From NCBI GenBank assembly GCA_036721445.1, contig DAIMKZ010000021.1, forward strand, positions 1 to 27,578: 27,578 nucleotides of DNA. The letters run 5' to 3'. Below are positions 1 through 8,179 of this stretch, one piece after another (positions within the stretch are counted from its first letter, which is position 1; each line of letters opens with the position of its first letter). A model generated the notes under the pieces. It saw only the letters and a list, made by a program, of their open reading frames with translations, ran no database searches and was not told the DNA's origin. The position numbers and the translations under genes were made by a program. The DNA is from UBA4055 sp036721445 (GTDB lineage: Bacteria > UBA4055).

Positions 1-99
1 AATGTCAAGGCAAAAAACAAAAATGTTTGAAAAAAATAACCATTGTTTATCTGTTAAAAAATTGTGAATAACTTTGTGAAACTGTCCGGAACAAAGTAC
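1..99. other. AT-rich intergenic edge with one DnaA-box-like 9-mer
   Basis: This AT-rich stretch lies downstream of the leftward operon. Positions 62-70 read TTGTGAATA, whose reverse complement TATTCACAA contains most of a DnaA box; with the next base the reverse strand reads TTATTCACA, which fits the consensus TTATNCACA. A second, poorer TTTGTGAAA follows at 74-82. One good box is expected by chance in AT-rich DNA, and the sequence beyond the edge is not visible, so no origin is called. Confidence 0.2.
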
Positions 100-726
100 C
101 TATTCTTTATATATTCCCTGTATGTCTCTGCCGTAATTACCTTCGGGAGTCTCAACAATAATGTAGAGCATGTTCTCCTGCACGGGATTTTTTTCCAGAA
201 ATGCGACCGCAGACGCCGCATCCGGGCCTTTATGCATTCTGTATATGAAAGTGTGGCCCATTTTTACTCTGGTCTGCTCTTTTACGAACTTAACCAGTTC
301 GGGATGTCCGTGATCTTTTTTCTTAACCTGCTTTTTACCGTCAGGTTCTTTTTCATTGATCTTTATTCCGTTGTTCTTCAGGAACGATTTCTTTGCCTTG
401 ATGAACAGACTTACAGACATTTCTTCGCCGCATAAGATCGCTTCATATTCTCCATTCTCTACCGGATAATAACCGTAAATGAGCACTTCGATACAAATAA
501 GCTCCTGAGTATCCTCTGCAAGTTTTACACAGCCTGAATCCAGTAAAGCCCTTACTGCGTCGGTTTCATCTTTGAACTTATAAAGCAGATAAGGCTCGAA
601 TTTCTGTTTTGTGTTTCTCTGCACCCAGTAGGCAGTGGCGATCTCGGCACTATTGTGATATGTTCCCCTGTTGTCCGACTGTTTGTAAGATCTGTCTTTC
701 GCGAAAATATTCTTCAGAAAGCTCAT
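100..726 (-). CDS. Conserved protein of unknown function, paralogue of the gene at 1148-1891
   Basis: I do not recognise this 208-residue protein. It has an N-terminal domain (about 1-125) with the stretches LLYKFKDETDAVRALL and EYEAILCGEEM, a short lysine-rich linker (about 126-145), and a small C-terminal domain (about 150-208) ending IIVETPEGNYGRDIQGIY. The protein two genes upstream has the same plan with clearly matching motifs (DETDAV, DTEELIC, YGYY, ILCG, AVAFL, the TP-G-(Y/F)GR end), so the two are diverged duplicates. There is no signal peptide or membrane segment, so it is probably cytoplasmic. It is last in a three-gene operon, 8 bases after the acetyltransferase gene, with an SD-like AGAGGT before its ATG. 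No catalytic motif is apparent. Confidence 0.8.
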   Translation of the reverse strand: MSFLKNIFAKDRSYKQSDNRGTYHNSAEIATAYWVQRNTKQKFEPYLLYKFKDETDAVRALLDSGCVKLAEDTQELICIEVLIYGYYPVENGEYEAILCGEEMSVSLFIKAKKSFLKNNGIKINEKEPDGKKQVKKKDHGHPELVKFVKEQTRVKMGHTFIYRMHKGPDAASAVAFLEKNPVQENMLYIIVETPEGNYGRDIQGIYKE

Positions 727-734
727 TTATACCT

Positions 735-1151
735 CTAAAGTTCTTTTATCATTTTTTTATGCTCGATCCCGGCTTCCATAAAATATTCTCCTACAGGTTC
801 ATAGCCCAGGTTCATATAGAACTGTATTGCATGTTTTTGTGAATTCAGATAAGTCTTTCTGATACCGTTCTTTTCAGCGGTCTCTTCGAGTTTGTTCATT
901 ATCATTGAACCGAAACCCATACCTCTATATTCTTCCAGCACAGCAATCCTTCCTATATGCCCGTCCGTTTCCATTCTGCCTGTTCCAATAGCCTCACCGT
1001 TCTTGGTCAGAAGGACATGAAAACATAAACTGTCCTTTCCGTCGATCTCCAGTTCCTCAGGAACACACTGTCCTTCAACGAAAACTTTATGCCTGACAGT
1101 TCTTATCTTATCCTCATTTTCTTCGTATGTTGTCTGAAATATCGAGATCAT
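735..1151 (-). CDS. GNAT-family N-acetyltransferase
   Basis: This 138-residue single-domain protein has the GNAT fold signature. A core strand GHIGRIAVLEEYRG runs into the acetyl-CoA loop RGMGFGSMIM (about 91-104), followed by the late motif AIQFYMNLGYEPVGEYF (about 108-124). The N-terminus (RHKVFVEGQCVPEELEIDG) and the EAGIEHKKM end match the YjcF/ElaA-like subgroup of small GNAT enzymes, which transfer acetyl from acetyl-CoA to an amine. The substrate cannot be read from sequence. Its start overlaps the stop of the upstream gene in ATGA, so the two are translationally coupled. It sits between two paralogous genes of unknown function, which may point to a shared target, but that is inference. 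Confidence 0.9.
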   Translation of the reverse strand: MISIFQTTYEENEDKIRTVRHKVFVEGQCVPEELEIDGKDSLCFHVLLTKNGEAIGTGRMETDGHIGRIAVLEEYRGMGFGSMIMNKLEETAEKNGIRKTYLNSQKHAIQFYMNLGYEPVGEYFMEAGIEHKKMIKEL

Positions 1152-1891
1152 TTTTCAGCCTTGTCATTTTTCTTTTTCTTTTCGGGGAAAAAAATTCCGT
1201 TATAGTTCCTGCCGAAGCTTCCTCTTGGAGTTTTTACGATAATAATATTCGATCTGTCAACTACGAGCTTGGTTTGAAGAAAAGCGACCGCATCCGCTTT
1301 CGTTCTTGCCTTATATATCCTGAAAGTGTAATTATTTCCTCTCTTTACCGCTTTCTCCTCCTTAACGAATTCTACTTCCGGAGATTTTTTGGGGACTTCA
1401 GGCTTTTTATCAATAACTTCAGAATCCTTATCGTTTTTTTTCTTAATTAAAGGCTTCAAGACAGCTTTTACTGCAGGTTCCTTAATTTCAGCTTTCTTTT
1501 TGTCTTCAGGTTTTTTTGAATTAATCTTCTTTCCTTTATATTTTTCGAAGATTTTTTCTGCTTCAGAAAACATCCTGCCATTTATCTCCTTTCCGCACAG
1601 AATGACCTCATACATCCCTTCAGACGTATGATAATATCCGTAAGTGATAGGTTTAAGACAAATAAGCTCTTCAGTGTCATGAGCTACTTTTATATAATCG
1701 AGGTTCATTAAAGCTGCTACCGCATCTGTCTCGTCAGAAAATTCATACAGGAGGAACGGATCGAATTTCTTGAGCTTTTCTCTTATTTTCCAGAAATTCG
1801 TGGCAGATTCCTCGTCTTTCTGGAAAGTTCCCCTGTTTTCACGGTCATTATAGATCCTGTCTTTTTTAATCAGCTTTTTGAGTAATTCCAT
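1148..1891 (-). CDS. Conserved protein of unknown function with long basic linker, paralogue of 100-726
   Basis: This 247-residue protein of unknown function is the first gene of the leftward operon. Like its paralogue it has an N-terminal domain (about 1-125: LLYEFSDETDAVAALM, DTEELICLK, MYEVILCGKE) and a C-terminal domain (about 180-236: TFRIYKARTKADAVAFL, then IIIVKTPRGSFGRNYNGIF). They are joined by a longer Lys/Glu/Pro-rich, probably disordered linker (about 120-180), and a Lys-rich tail follows. The linker accounts for most of the length difference from the paralogue. It has no signal peptide or membrane helix. Its stop overlaps the acetyltransferase start. The SD is weak (GCGGGC region) and the gene is divergent from the glycosylase gene, sharing the 155-base gap 1892-2046. 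Confidence 0.8.
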   Translation of the reverse strand: MELLKKLIKKDRIYNDRENRGTFQKDEESATNFWKIREKLKKFDPFLLYEFSDETDAVAALMNLDYIKVAHDTEELICLKPITYGYYHTSEGMYEVILCGKEINGRMFSEAEKIFEKYKGKKINSKKPEDKKKAEIKEPAVKAVLKPLIKKKNDKDSEVIDKKPEVPKKSPEVEFVKEEKAVKRGNNYTFRIYKARTKADAVAFLQTKLVVDRSNIIIVKTPRGSFGRNYNGIFFPEKKKKNDKAEK

Positions 1892-2046
1892 AAAGTGCCC
1901 GCCATGTTCGCATTTTTCTTTTCAAGTTCCAAACTTCTGTTTATAACCTGAAAATAATATAATTTGTTAGATTTTCCAAACGATTTTTGTTCTAATTTTG
2001 TTGAAAATAATTTATCTTTCCCGAATTAACAAAAACCGGAGCCGGA

Positions 2047-2688
2047 ATGAAGAATGACATATCGGAACTTAAAAACCTGTATAATACCATAATTGATGAT
2101 ATCAGAAACAGACTTGAAGACTTCCGTTCCGGATTTCTGAACATGGATAATGACAGCCTGTTCGCTGAACTCTCTTTTTGTACTCTTACACCTCAATCAA
2201 AAGCAAAATCATGCTGGAGAGCAGTCGAAAATCTAAGAGATTCCCGTTTACTGTACGAAGCATGCAAGGATATAATCCGGCAGAATATTACTGGTGTAAG
2301 GTTCCATAATAATAAAAGCGCCTATATAGAAGCAAACCGCACACTTTTCTACTCAATGGATTTCAAAAAATTTATTCTGAATAATGTTAAAGACATAATT
2401 AAACTCAGAAAGTGGCTGGTAACGAACATTAAAGGTTACAGCTTTAAAGAAGCAAGCCATTTCCTTAGAAACATAGGTTACGGATCTGAAATAGCTATTC
2501 TGGACAGACATATACTGAAAAACATGGTTGCATACGGTATTATTAATGAAATACCGAAATCTATTAATGAAAGAACTTATCTTGAGCTGGAGCAGAAACT
2601 GCTCGGTTTTTCAAAAAGAACCCTGATTCCGCCGGACCATCTCGACATATTGTTCTGGTACAAACAGACCGGAGAAATTTTTAAATGA
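2047..2688 (+). CDS. ogg: 8-oxoguanine DNA glycosylase/AP lyase, Ogg2 type
   Basis: This is a bifunctional base-excision repair enzyme expected to remove 8-oxoguanine and nick the abasic site. It has 213 residues, the usual size of the compact archaeal/bacterial Ogg2 family. Visible hallmarks are an N-terminal helix with SFCTLTPQSKAK (about 43-54) and the helix-hairpin-helix SFKEASHFLRNIGYG (132-146) followed by AILDRHIL. The presumed Schiff-base lysine is K134 and the activating aspartate D153. Their spacing of 19 matches human OGG1 K249/D268. The ATG follows a GGAGCCGG-like SD. The last bases overlap the MFS gene in ATGA, so the two are coupled. It is divergent from the paralogue/GNAT operon. 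Confidence 0.88.
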   Translation: MKNDISELKNLYNTIIDDIRNRLEDFRSGFLNMDNDSLFAELSFCTLTPQSKAKSCWRAVENLRDSRLLYEACKDIIRQNITGVRFHNNKSAYIEANRTLFYSMDFKKFILNNVKDIIKLRKWLVTNIKGYSFKEASHFLRNIGYGSEIAILDRHILKNMVAYGIINEIPKSINERTYLELEQKLLGFSKRTLIPPDHLDILFWYKQTGEIFK

Positions 2689-3941
2689 GCAGTGAAAATT
2701 ATAAAGAAATCGTAAATGACAGGCAGATCTGGAAATTCTGCGCATACGGTTTCTTTAGAGACCTTAAGTTCTTCGAGCCTTTCCTGATCATTTTTCTTAT
2801 GCAGTCCGGACTAAACCTTTTCCAGATAGGTCTTTTATATTCAGTACGCGAAACTATGTCTTTCATTTTCGAGATCCCTTCCGGAATAATCGCCGACAAT
2901 TACGGTAAAAAGCGCGAGCTGACATGGTGCTTCTCTTTCTATATAATATCTTTTATACTCTTCTTTTTCGGAATGAACTTCTGGATGTACGCGCTGGCTA
3001 TGGCTTTCTTCGGTCTGGGTGAAGCTTTCAGGTCAGGAACTCACAAAGCTATGATATATTCATATCTTGAGCAGAAAGGATGGTTCGGACAGAAGAATTT
3101 TGTATACGGCAGGACAAGATCTTTCTCGATGATAGGATCGGCGGTCTCATCCCTTCTTTCGATCGTATTCCTTTTTCAGATCGATGCACTCAAAGCGCTA
3201 TTCCTCATTTCAGTAATACCGTATACCGCCGAAATAATTCTTATACTTTCATACCCGGACAGTCTAGATCAGATAAAAAAGACTAAATTCAGCTTCAGAG
3301 AATTTTTCAAGATAAGCGTATCAGAATTTAAAAGAGTCGTCAGAGATTCCGCTATCCTCAAAACTATCACATCGTCTTCAATATTCGACGCGATATTCGG
3401 AAGCATAAAAGACTATATTCAGCCGATACTTGCAGGTCTTCTTACCGCTTTCACGTTTAAAACTTTTATTGACCTTGACGAAAAAATAACGCTCAAGATC
3501 AGCCTGGCGCTGGTCTACACGGCTATATACATCATAAGCGCTGCTGCCTCGAGAAATGTCTACAGGCTCAATAAAAAACGTACATCCTCTCTGCTTATGA
3601 AATCCACAATGAGCATACTCGGATTGACCTGCTTCGTTATAGCCGCGTCCGTAAAATTAGATCTCGTTGTACTCGTTGTACTGAGCTTTTTCTTCCTTTT
3701 CGTGCTCAAAAATCTGAGAAGGCCTATTTTTGTGGACGTAATAGGTGATCTTATGGACAAGGACCAGAGAGCGACGGTTCTTTCGGTCGAGAACCAGATG
3801 ACCGGAATATTTACCATAGTATTGGCTCCCCTTTTCGGCTACATTGCGGACAATTTCTCCTTTTCAGTTCTTTTTATTTTTATAGGCGTATCGGTTTTCA
3901 TGATCAATCTGTTCGTAAAAGTGCCTGAAACCGTCAAATGA
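2685..3941 (+). CDS. Major facilitator superfamily transporter
   Basis: This 418-residue polytopic inner-membrane protein has about 12 hydrophobic segments in two halves separated by a cytoplasmic loop near 190-215. The opening FFEPFLIIFLMQSGLNLFQI and the motif-A-like loop IPSGIIADNYGKKRE (about 64-78) between helices 2 and 3 are typical of MFS exporters and solute transporters. The substrate is unknown. Its ATG overlaps the stop of the glycosylase gene, so the two are co-translated. A functional link with DNA repair is not evident, although such transporters often export toxic compounds. No terminator is seen before the promoter of the next gene. Confidence 0.88.
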   Translation: MSSENYKEIVNDRQIWKFCAYGFFRDLKFFEPFLIIFLMQSGLNLFQIGLLYSVRETMSFIFEIPSGIIADNYGKKRELTWCFSFYIISFILFFFGMNFWMYALAMAFFGLGEAFRSGTHKAMIYSYLEQKGWFGQKNFVYGRTRSFSMIGSAVSSLLSIVFLFQIDALKALFLISVIPYTAEIILILSYPDSLDQIKKTKFSFREFFKISVSEFKRVVRDSAILKTITSSSIFDAIFGSIKDYIQPILAGLLTAFTFKTFIDLDEKITLKISLALVYTAIYIISAAASRNVYRLNKKRTSSLLMKSTMSILGLTCFVIAASVKLDLVVLVVLSFFFLFVLKNLRRPIFVDVIGDLMDKDQRATVLSVENQMTGIFTIVLAPLFGYIADNFSFSVLFIFIGVSVFMINLFVKVPETVK

Positions 3942-3955
3942 GTTCCTTGCAATAT

Positions 3956-3984
3956 TTATTATAAATTCTTATCATCTCTATAAT
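3956..3984 (+). promoter_or_regulatory. Candidate sigma-70-type promoter for the prolyl isomerase/rnr operon
   Basis: A perfect TATAAT (3979-3984) lies 17 bases after a weak TTATTA (3956-3961) in the 72-base gap before the isomerase gene. The expected start near 3991 gives a leader of about 23 bases containing the SD CGGAG. The minus-35 match is poor (3 of 6), and the region is AT-rich. Confidence 0.4.
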
Positions 3985-4013
3985 ATGACCATTTAAAACA
4001 AACGGAGAAAACA

Positions 4014-4871
4014 ATGATCAAAGTGAACGGCTACGAAATCACGGAAAAAGAGTTCGACATGGCTCTTGAGGAAAGAAAATACGTGCTGAAGAGACATGTG
4101 CTGGAAGAAAAAGAAGTTGAAGAGGTAGCTGATATCCTGATAGAAGGTGCGCTAATGCTGGAAAAAGCCGCCGGCGAGAATATCACTGTCTCCGATCAGG
4201 ACATCGATGATATGATCTCTAAAATGAAACAGAGCTTTAAGTCCGAAGAAGATTTCTTAAAGGTTTTGGAAAAAACCGGCGACGACATGAATACCCTCAG
4301 AGTAAGAGTTGAAAGAAACCTGAAACTGAGAAATTTCGTTTTAAAGAAATTCTTTGAAGATACAAAGGTCTCCGATGAAGATCTGCTGAAATACTACGAT
4401 CAGTATCCTGAGAGATTTTCCAGAGGTGATGAAGTACGTGCGTCACACATACTTTTCGCCGAAACTGAAAAAGAGACCGCGCTTAATGTTCATGAGAAAC
4501 TGACGGAACATAACGGTGATTTTGCGGAAGAGGCAAAACTCTATTCGATCTGTCCAAGCAAAGAGAACGGCGGCGATCTGGGATTTTTCGACAGAGGAAA
4601 GATGGTGCCGGAATTTGAAAAAGCAGCATTCGCTACACCCGTAGGAGAAATATCGGACCTGGTACAATCCCAGTTCGGCTATCACATTATCAAGGTGACC
4701 GATAAAAGGGAAGGCGGAAAGTTCGAACTTGATGAAGTTAGAGAACAATTAAGGCAGAGCATGATCAATTCCATAGTTAATCATAAAATAAGGAAATATA
4801 CCTCGGAACTGAAAGGAAAAGCGGATATTCAGATCGATACTGGTATTCTGTCTTCAAAATTCCCGAAGTAG
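4014..4871 (+). CDS. Parvulin-type peptidyl-prolyl cis-trans isomerase, cytoplasmic
   Basis: This 285-residue foldase catalyses cis-trans isomerisation of X-Pro bonds. A helical SurA/PrsA-like chaperone region fills about 1-135. A single rotamase domain (about 141-231) has the parvulin signatures VRASHILF, GGDLGFFDRGKMVPEFEKAAF and FGYHIIKVTDKR. A helical tail follows. Unlike SurA, PrsA or PpiD it has no signal peptide or N-terminal membrane anchor (it starts MIKVNGYEITEKEF), so it should act in the cytoplasm. The ATG has a CGGAG SD. It lies 13-19 bases upstream of the RNase R gene, probably in one transcript. Confidence 0.9.
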   Translation: MIKVNGYEITEKEFDMALEERKYVLKRHVLEEKEVEEVADILIEGALMLEKAAGENITVSDQDIDDMISKMKQSFKSEEDFLKVLEKTGDDMNTLRVRVERNLKLRNFVLKKFFEDTKVSDEDLLKYYDQYPERFSRGDEVRASHILFAETEKETALNVHEKLTEHNGDFAEEAKLYSICPSKENGGDLGFFDRGKMVPEFEKAAFATPVGEISDLVQSQFGYHIIKVTDKREGGKFELDEVREQLRQSMINSIVNHKIRKYTSELKGKADIQIDTGILSSKFPK

Positions 4872-4890
4872 ATAATTACGGAGAATGAAA

Positions 4891-6906
4891 ATGAAAAATT
4901 TTAACCGGTCCGCAAAAAAATATTCAGGAAAACATCGGGAAGGGAAGGATACGGACGAGATCAAAAAAACCGCAAAGTCCTATACCGGCATAATCCAGAT
5001 GAGAAAGAACGGTAACGGCAAGATCGTTTCTCAGGATATCGAGGGAGATATTTTTATACCGAGAATATTCACCAACGACGCTTTCGACGGTGACGAAGTG
5101 GAATTCGTGCTAATTCCTTCTCCCAAGTACTGGGACATCGAAGGAAAGGTCGTCAGAGTTCTCAAGAGGATAAATACAGAGTTCGTCGGCGAGATCAAAT
5201 ACATCAGCAACGCTCTTTACGTGATCTGCGACAACGGTTTGAAAGTCAGGCTGAGCAAGAAAAAAGTCGAAAAAAGATTTCAGGAGCTTGAAGAAGGCAC
5301 GATGGTAGTGATAGACGTCGATGACTGGCGTAATCAGGTGAACGCGCATATAGTAGAAGTCTTAGGCGATAAGGAAGATCCGCATGTTTCTCTCAGAGCT
5401 ATCGCAAGAAAGCACGGTTTCAAAGATACTTTCCCGAAAGAGGTAGAGGCTGAACTTGACCAGTACACGCAGGAGTTTATTACCGTCAAGATACCTGACA
5501 GGACAGACGTGAGACACGAAAAGATATTTACTATCGATCCGGCCGACGCAAAGGATTTTGACGACGCGATAAACATTACAAAACTGCCCGACGGGTCATT
5601 CGACCTGGGGGTTCATATCGCGGACGTGTCGTCATACATTCCTGAAGGAGGCGCGCTGGATATCGAGGCCGCTTCAAGAGGTACTTCACTTTATATGCCT
5701 TCATCGGTCGTGCCGATGCTGCCAAGGAAACTGTCGAACTACCTCTGCAGTCTTAATCCTGATGTTGAAAGGCTTGCGTTCTCCTGCTTTATGAGGATCG
5801 GCGCTGACGGTGAGATAAAGAATTACCATTTCAAGGAAACGGTGATGAAATCCGCTTTCCGTTTCAATTATAAGGAATATCAGTACCTTCTTGATGCGGC
5901 GCTGAAGGGTGAAAAGACCGATCCGAAGTATGATGATTTCAGGCAGGAAGCGGTCTGGTCGAAAGAGCTTAAAGACATTCTGAGAACCAAAAGGTTCAAA
6001 GAGGGCGGGATCGAGTTCGAGCTACCCGAGATCAAGGTGGTAGTTGACGAGAACGGTAAAACAATTGATATTCACCGTTACGAGCTTCACGAGTCGAACA
6101 ATATAATCGAGGACTTCATGCTCGCAGCCAACAGATGCGCCGCGCATTTCCTTTCGCAGAAAGAAGACAAGTTACCCGGAGTCTACCGTATCCACGACAG
6201 ACCATCACTTGACAAGATCGCCGACTTTTTTGAGGAGCTGCAGGCTAATGGTATTACAGCTCCACCTTCGGACGATCCTACCGACCACTTTTACATGCAG
6301 AAACTGCTTACTCTGATAAAGGAATCCCCGAGCGGCGATTATCTCGCGAATAATTTCCTCCGCACCATGATGAAGGCGAAATACTCGACGGACAATATCG
6401 GACATTACGGTCTGGCTTTCGACCTTTACACTCACTTCACTTCGCCGATAAGACGATATCCCGACCTTATGGTTCACAGGCTGATCAAGAAACATCTCAA
6501 GAGACTCTCTGTTAATAAAGCCCGGGACAACAAAAGGGTCATTCAGGGTCTCTGCTTCCTCGCTTCCGAACGCGAAGTAAAGGCCATTAAAGCCGAATAC
6601 GAAGCGCGCGACCTCAAGATAATCGAATTCATGACCGACAAGATCGGAAAAGAATACAAAGCCGTTATAGTTACTGTGATGCCGTACGGGACATATGTAA
6701 GAATGCAGGAATGGCCCGTCGAGGGCCTGATCCGCGCCAGAGAACAGCACACCGACCTTTACGAGTACGACGATACGAGAAAGATATTCAAAGGAAGGCG
6801 TACCGGGGACGAACTGTTCGTCGGTAAAGAGCTGACAGTCAAACTGAAAGGCGTGAGCAGAGAACTTTTAACAATAGATTTCGATATAGTGAAAGAGAAG
6901 AAATAA
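4891..6906 (+). CDS. rnr: Ribonuclease R (RNase II/R family 3'-5' exoribonuclease)
   Basis: This is a processive 3'-5' exoribonuclease able to degrade structured RNA in mRNA and rRNA quality control. Domains in order are a basic N-terminus (about 1-30), cold-shock-type OB domains (about 30-160), the RNB catalytic domain (about 205-530) with the metal-binding aspartates of IDPADAKDFDDAI (217-229) and the HFTSPIRRYPDLMVHRL stretch, and a C-terminal S1 domain (about 590-670). At about 671 residues it is shorter than E. coli RNase R (813), mainly at the termini. I chose ATG 4891 because the SD CGGAG (4880-4883) is 7 bases away. An in-frame ATG at 4885 is only one base from it. A terminator follows at once. 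Confidence 0.93.
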   Translation: MKNFNRSAKKYSGKHREGKDTDEIKKTAKSYTGIIQMRKNGNGKIVSQDIEGDIFIPRIFTNDAFDGDEVEFVLIPSPKYWDIEGKVVRVLKRINTEFVGEIKYISNALYVICDNGLKVRLSKKKVEKRFQELEEGTMVVIDVDDWRNQVNAHIVEVLGDKEDPHVSLRAIARKHGFKDTFPKEVEAELDQYTQEFITVKIPDRTDVRHEKIFTIDPADAKDFDDAINITKLPDGSFDLGVHIADVSSYIPEGGALDIEAASRGTSLYMPSSVVPMLPRKLSNYLCSLNPDVERLAFSCFMRIGADGEIKNYHFKETVMKSAFRFNYKEYQYLLDAALKGEKTDPKYDDFRQEAVWSKELKDILRTKRFKEGGIEFELPEIKVVVDENGKTIDIHRYELHESNNIIEDFMLAANRCAAHFLSQKEDKLPGVYRIHDRPSLDKIADFFEELQANGITAPPSDDPTDHFYMQKLLTLIKESPSGDYLANNFLRTMMKAKYSTDNIGHYGLAFDLYTHFTSPIRRYPDLMVHRLIKKHLKRLSVNKARDNKRVIQGLCFLASEREVKAIKAEYEARDLKIIEFMTDKIGKEYKAVIVTVMPYGTYVRMQEWPVEGLIRAREQHTDLYEYDDTRKIFKGRRTGDELFVGKELTVKLKGVSRELLTIDFDIVKEKK

Positions 6907-6931
6907 AAAAAGCCCCGGATCGGGGCTTTTT
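6907..6931. terminator. Bidirectional rho-independent terminator between rnr and the aminotransferase gene
   Basis: The stem AGCCCCG/CGGGGCT (6911-6917 with 6921-6927) has a GAT loop. It is flanked by an A-run on the left and a T-run on the right, so it can terminate transcription in both directions. It sits between two convergent genes whose stop codons lie on either side. Confidence 0.92.
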
Positions 6932-6934
6932 AAT

Positions 6935-8170
6935 TTATTTCTGGTCTTTGATGCATTTCGCGAGCCGCTTTATTGCCTCCACGAGCTGCTCCTTTGAAGA
7001 ATAGGAGAAGTTCAGCCTCATGTGATTGTTCGCGGGTTTTCCCCCGTAGAACTGCCATCCAGGCACGAAAGCGACATTGTATTTTTCTACAGCCTGATAA
7101 AAAAGTTTTTCAGTATCAATATGCTCAGGCACTGTTACCCAGAGGAAAAGTCCGCCTTCGGGTTTCGTCCAGCTCACGCCTGAACTTTTCGGAAAATATT
7201 TATCCATTGTAGCCAGGAACAGTTTCAGTTTGTCCCTGTAGTAGTTCCTGCAGTTTTCAAAATGCTTCTCAAGGTCCATCTCGGTCAGATATGCTGCGCA
7301 TATATCCTGATTGTATTTCGGTGTATTAAGGATATTTCCTTCCTTGATATTACACATTTTCTTTATCACTTCCGCCGGTCCGATATTGAACCCGACCCTC
7401 ATTCCGGGACAGAATATCTTTGAAAAAGTATATAAGCCTATAACATTAGTTCCCTTGTACTTATTCTGGTCGATGGAGAAGATCGAAGGAGGTATTTTTC
7501 CCTGGTATCTTAGATCTTTGTACGGACTGTCCTCGATGACCGGGACATCGTACTCATAGCTGAGATCCAGCAGAGCTTCCCTTTTTTTTACGCTCATTGA
7601 TATGCCTGTCGGATTCTGGAAATCAGGAACGACATAGATGAACTTGGGCATCTTTCCGCCCTTCTTCTCTATCGCTGCCAGCTTCTTGCGGAAACCCTTT
7701 ACGTTCGAGCCGTCCTTTTCAATATCGACCCCGATATACTTCGGTCTGTTTAGATCGAATGCCACTATTGCTCCCGCGAACGTCGGTCTGTCGAGCATGA
7801 CTGTATCGCCCGGGTTCAGAAAAAGCCTTCCGGCGAGATCGAGTCCATGCTGACCCGATGTGGTGATAAGCAGGTTCTCTTCCTTAATATTTATCTTGTC
7901 GCGCTTAAGATACTTAATAACAGCGTCGAAAAGGGCTTTTTCACCCGGAATGGAAGAGTATTGCATAACCTGATCGATCTTATTCCCCTCTAGCGATTTC
8001 TTTGTCGCCAGCCTGACCTCAGCCTTCTGAAAAACATCAGGCGAAGGAAGCCCTCCCGCAAGCGAAATTATGTTCGGATTCGATGCGAGAAGCTTTAAGG
8101 TCTTCCCTATCGGATAACCCTCGTAATCTGCGGCATTATCCGAAAAACGCTTACTCCAGTTCTTTATCAT
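6935..8170 (-). CDS. PLP-dependent aminotransferase, class I/II (2-aminoadipate/MocR-like group)
   Basis: This 411-residue fold-type I aminotransferase has the features needed for PLP chemistry: NIISLAGGLPSPDVF near 33-47, the cofactor-site segment SGQHGLDLAGRLFLNPGD, PDFQNPTGI (about 182-190), IEDSPYKDLRY, the Schiff-base lysine K251 in LYTFSKIFCPGMRVGF, and the carboxylate-binding arginine in MRLNFSY. The pattern resembles LysN/2-aminoadipate and aromatic or branched-chain aminotransferases that use 2-oxoglutarate. The exact substrate is not readable. It starts 9 bases after the stop of the unknown 414-residue gene, so the two are co-transcribed. The operon is divergent from threonine synthase, which makes an amino-acid role likely. 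Confidence 0.9.
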   Translation of the reverse strand: MIKNWSKRFSDNAADYEGYPIGKTLKLLASNPNIISLAGGLPSPDVFQKAEVRLATKKSLEGNKIDQVMQYSSIPGEKALFDAVIKYLKRDKINIKEENLLITTSGQHGLDLAGRLFLNPGDTVMLDRPTFAGAIVAFDLNRPKYIGVDIEKDGSNVKGFRKKLAAIEKKGGKMPKFIYVVPDFQNPTGISMSVKKREALLDLSYEYDVPVIEDSPYKDLRYQGKIPPSIFSIDQNKYKGTNVIGLYTFSKIFCPGMRVGFNIGPAEVIKKMCNIKEGNILNTPKYNQDICAAYLTEMDLEKHFENCRNYYRDKLKLFLATMDKYFPKSSGVSWTKPEGGLFLWVTVPEHIDTEKLFYQAVEKYNVAFVPGWQFYGGKPANNHMRLNFSYSSKEQLVEAIKRLAKCIKDQK

Positions 8171-8179
8171 AATAGCTCC

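Noticed and set aside
6205..6750. 181-codon open frame antisense to rnr
   Set aside because: It lies wholly inside a clear RNase R gene, has no family resemblance and is explained by the codon bias of the opposite strand.
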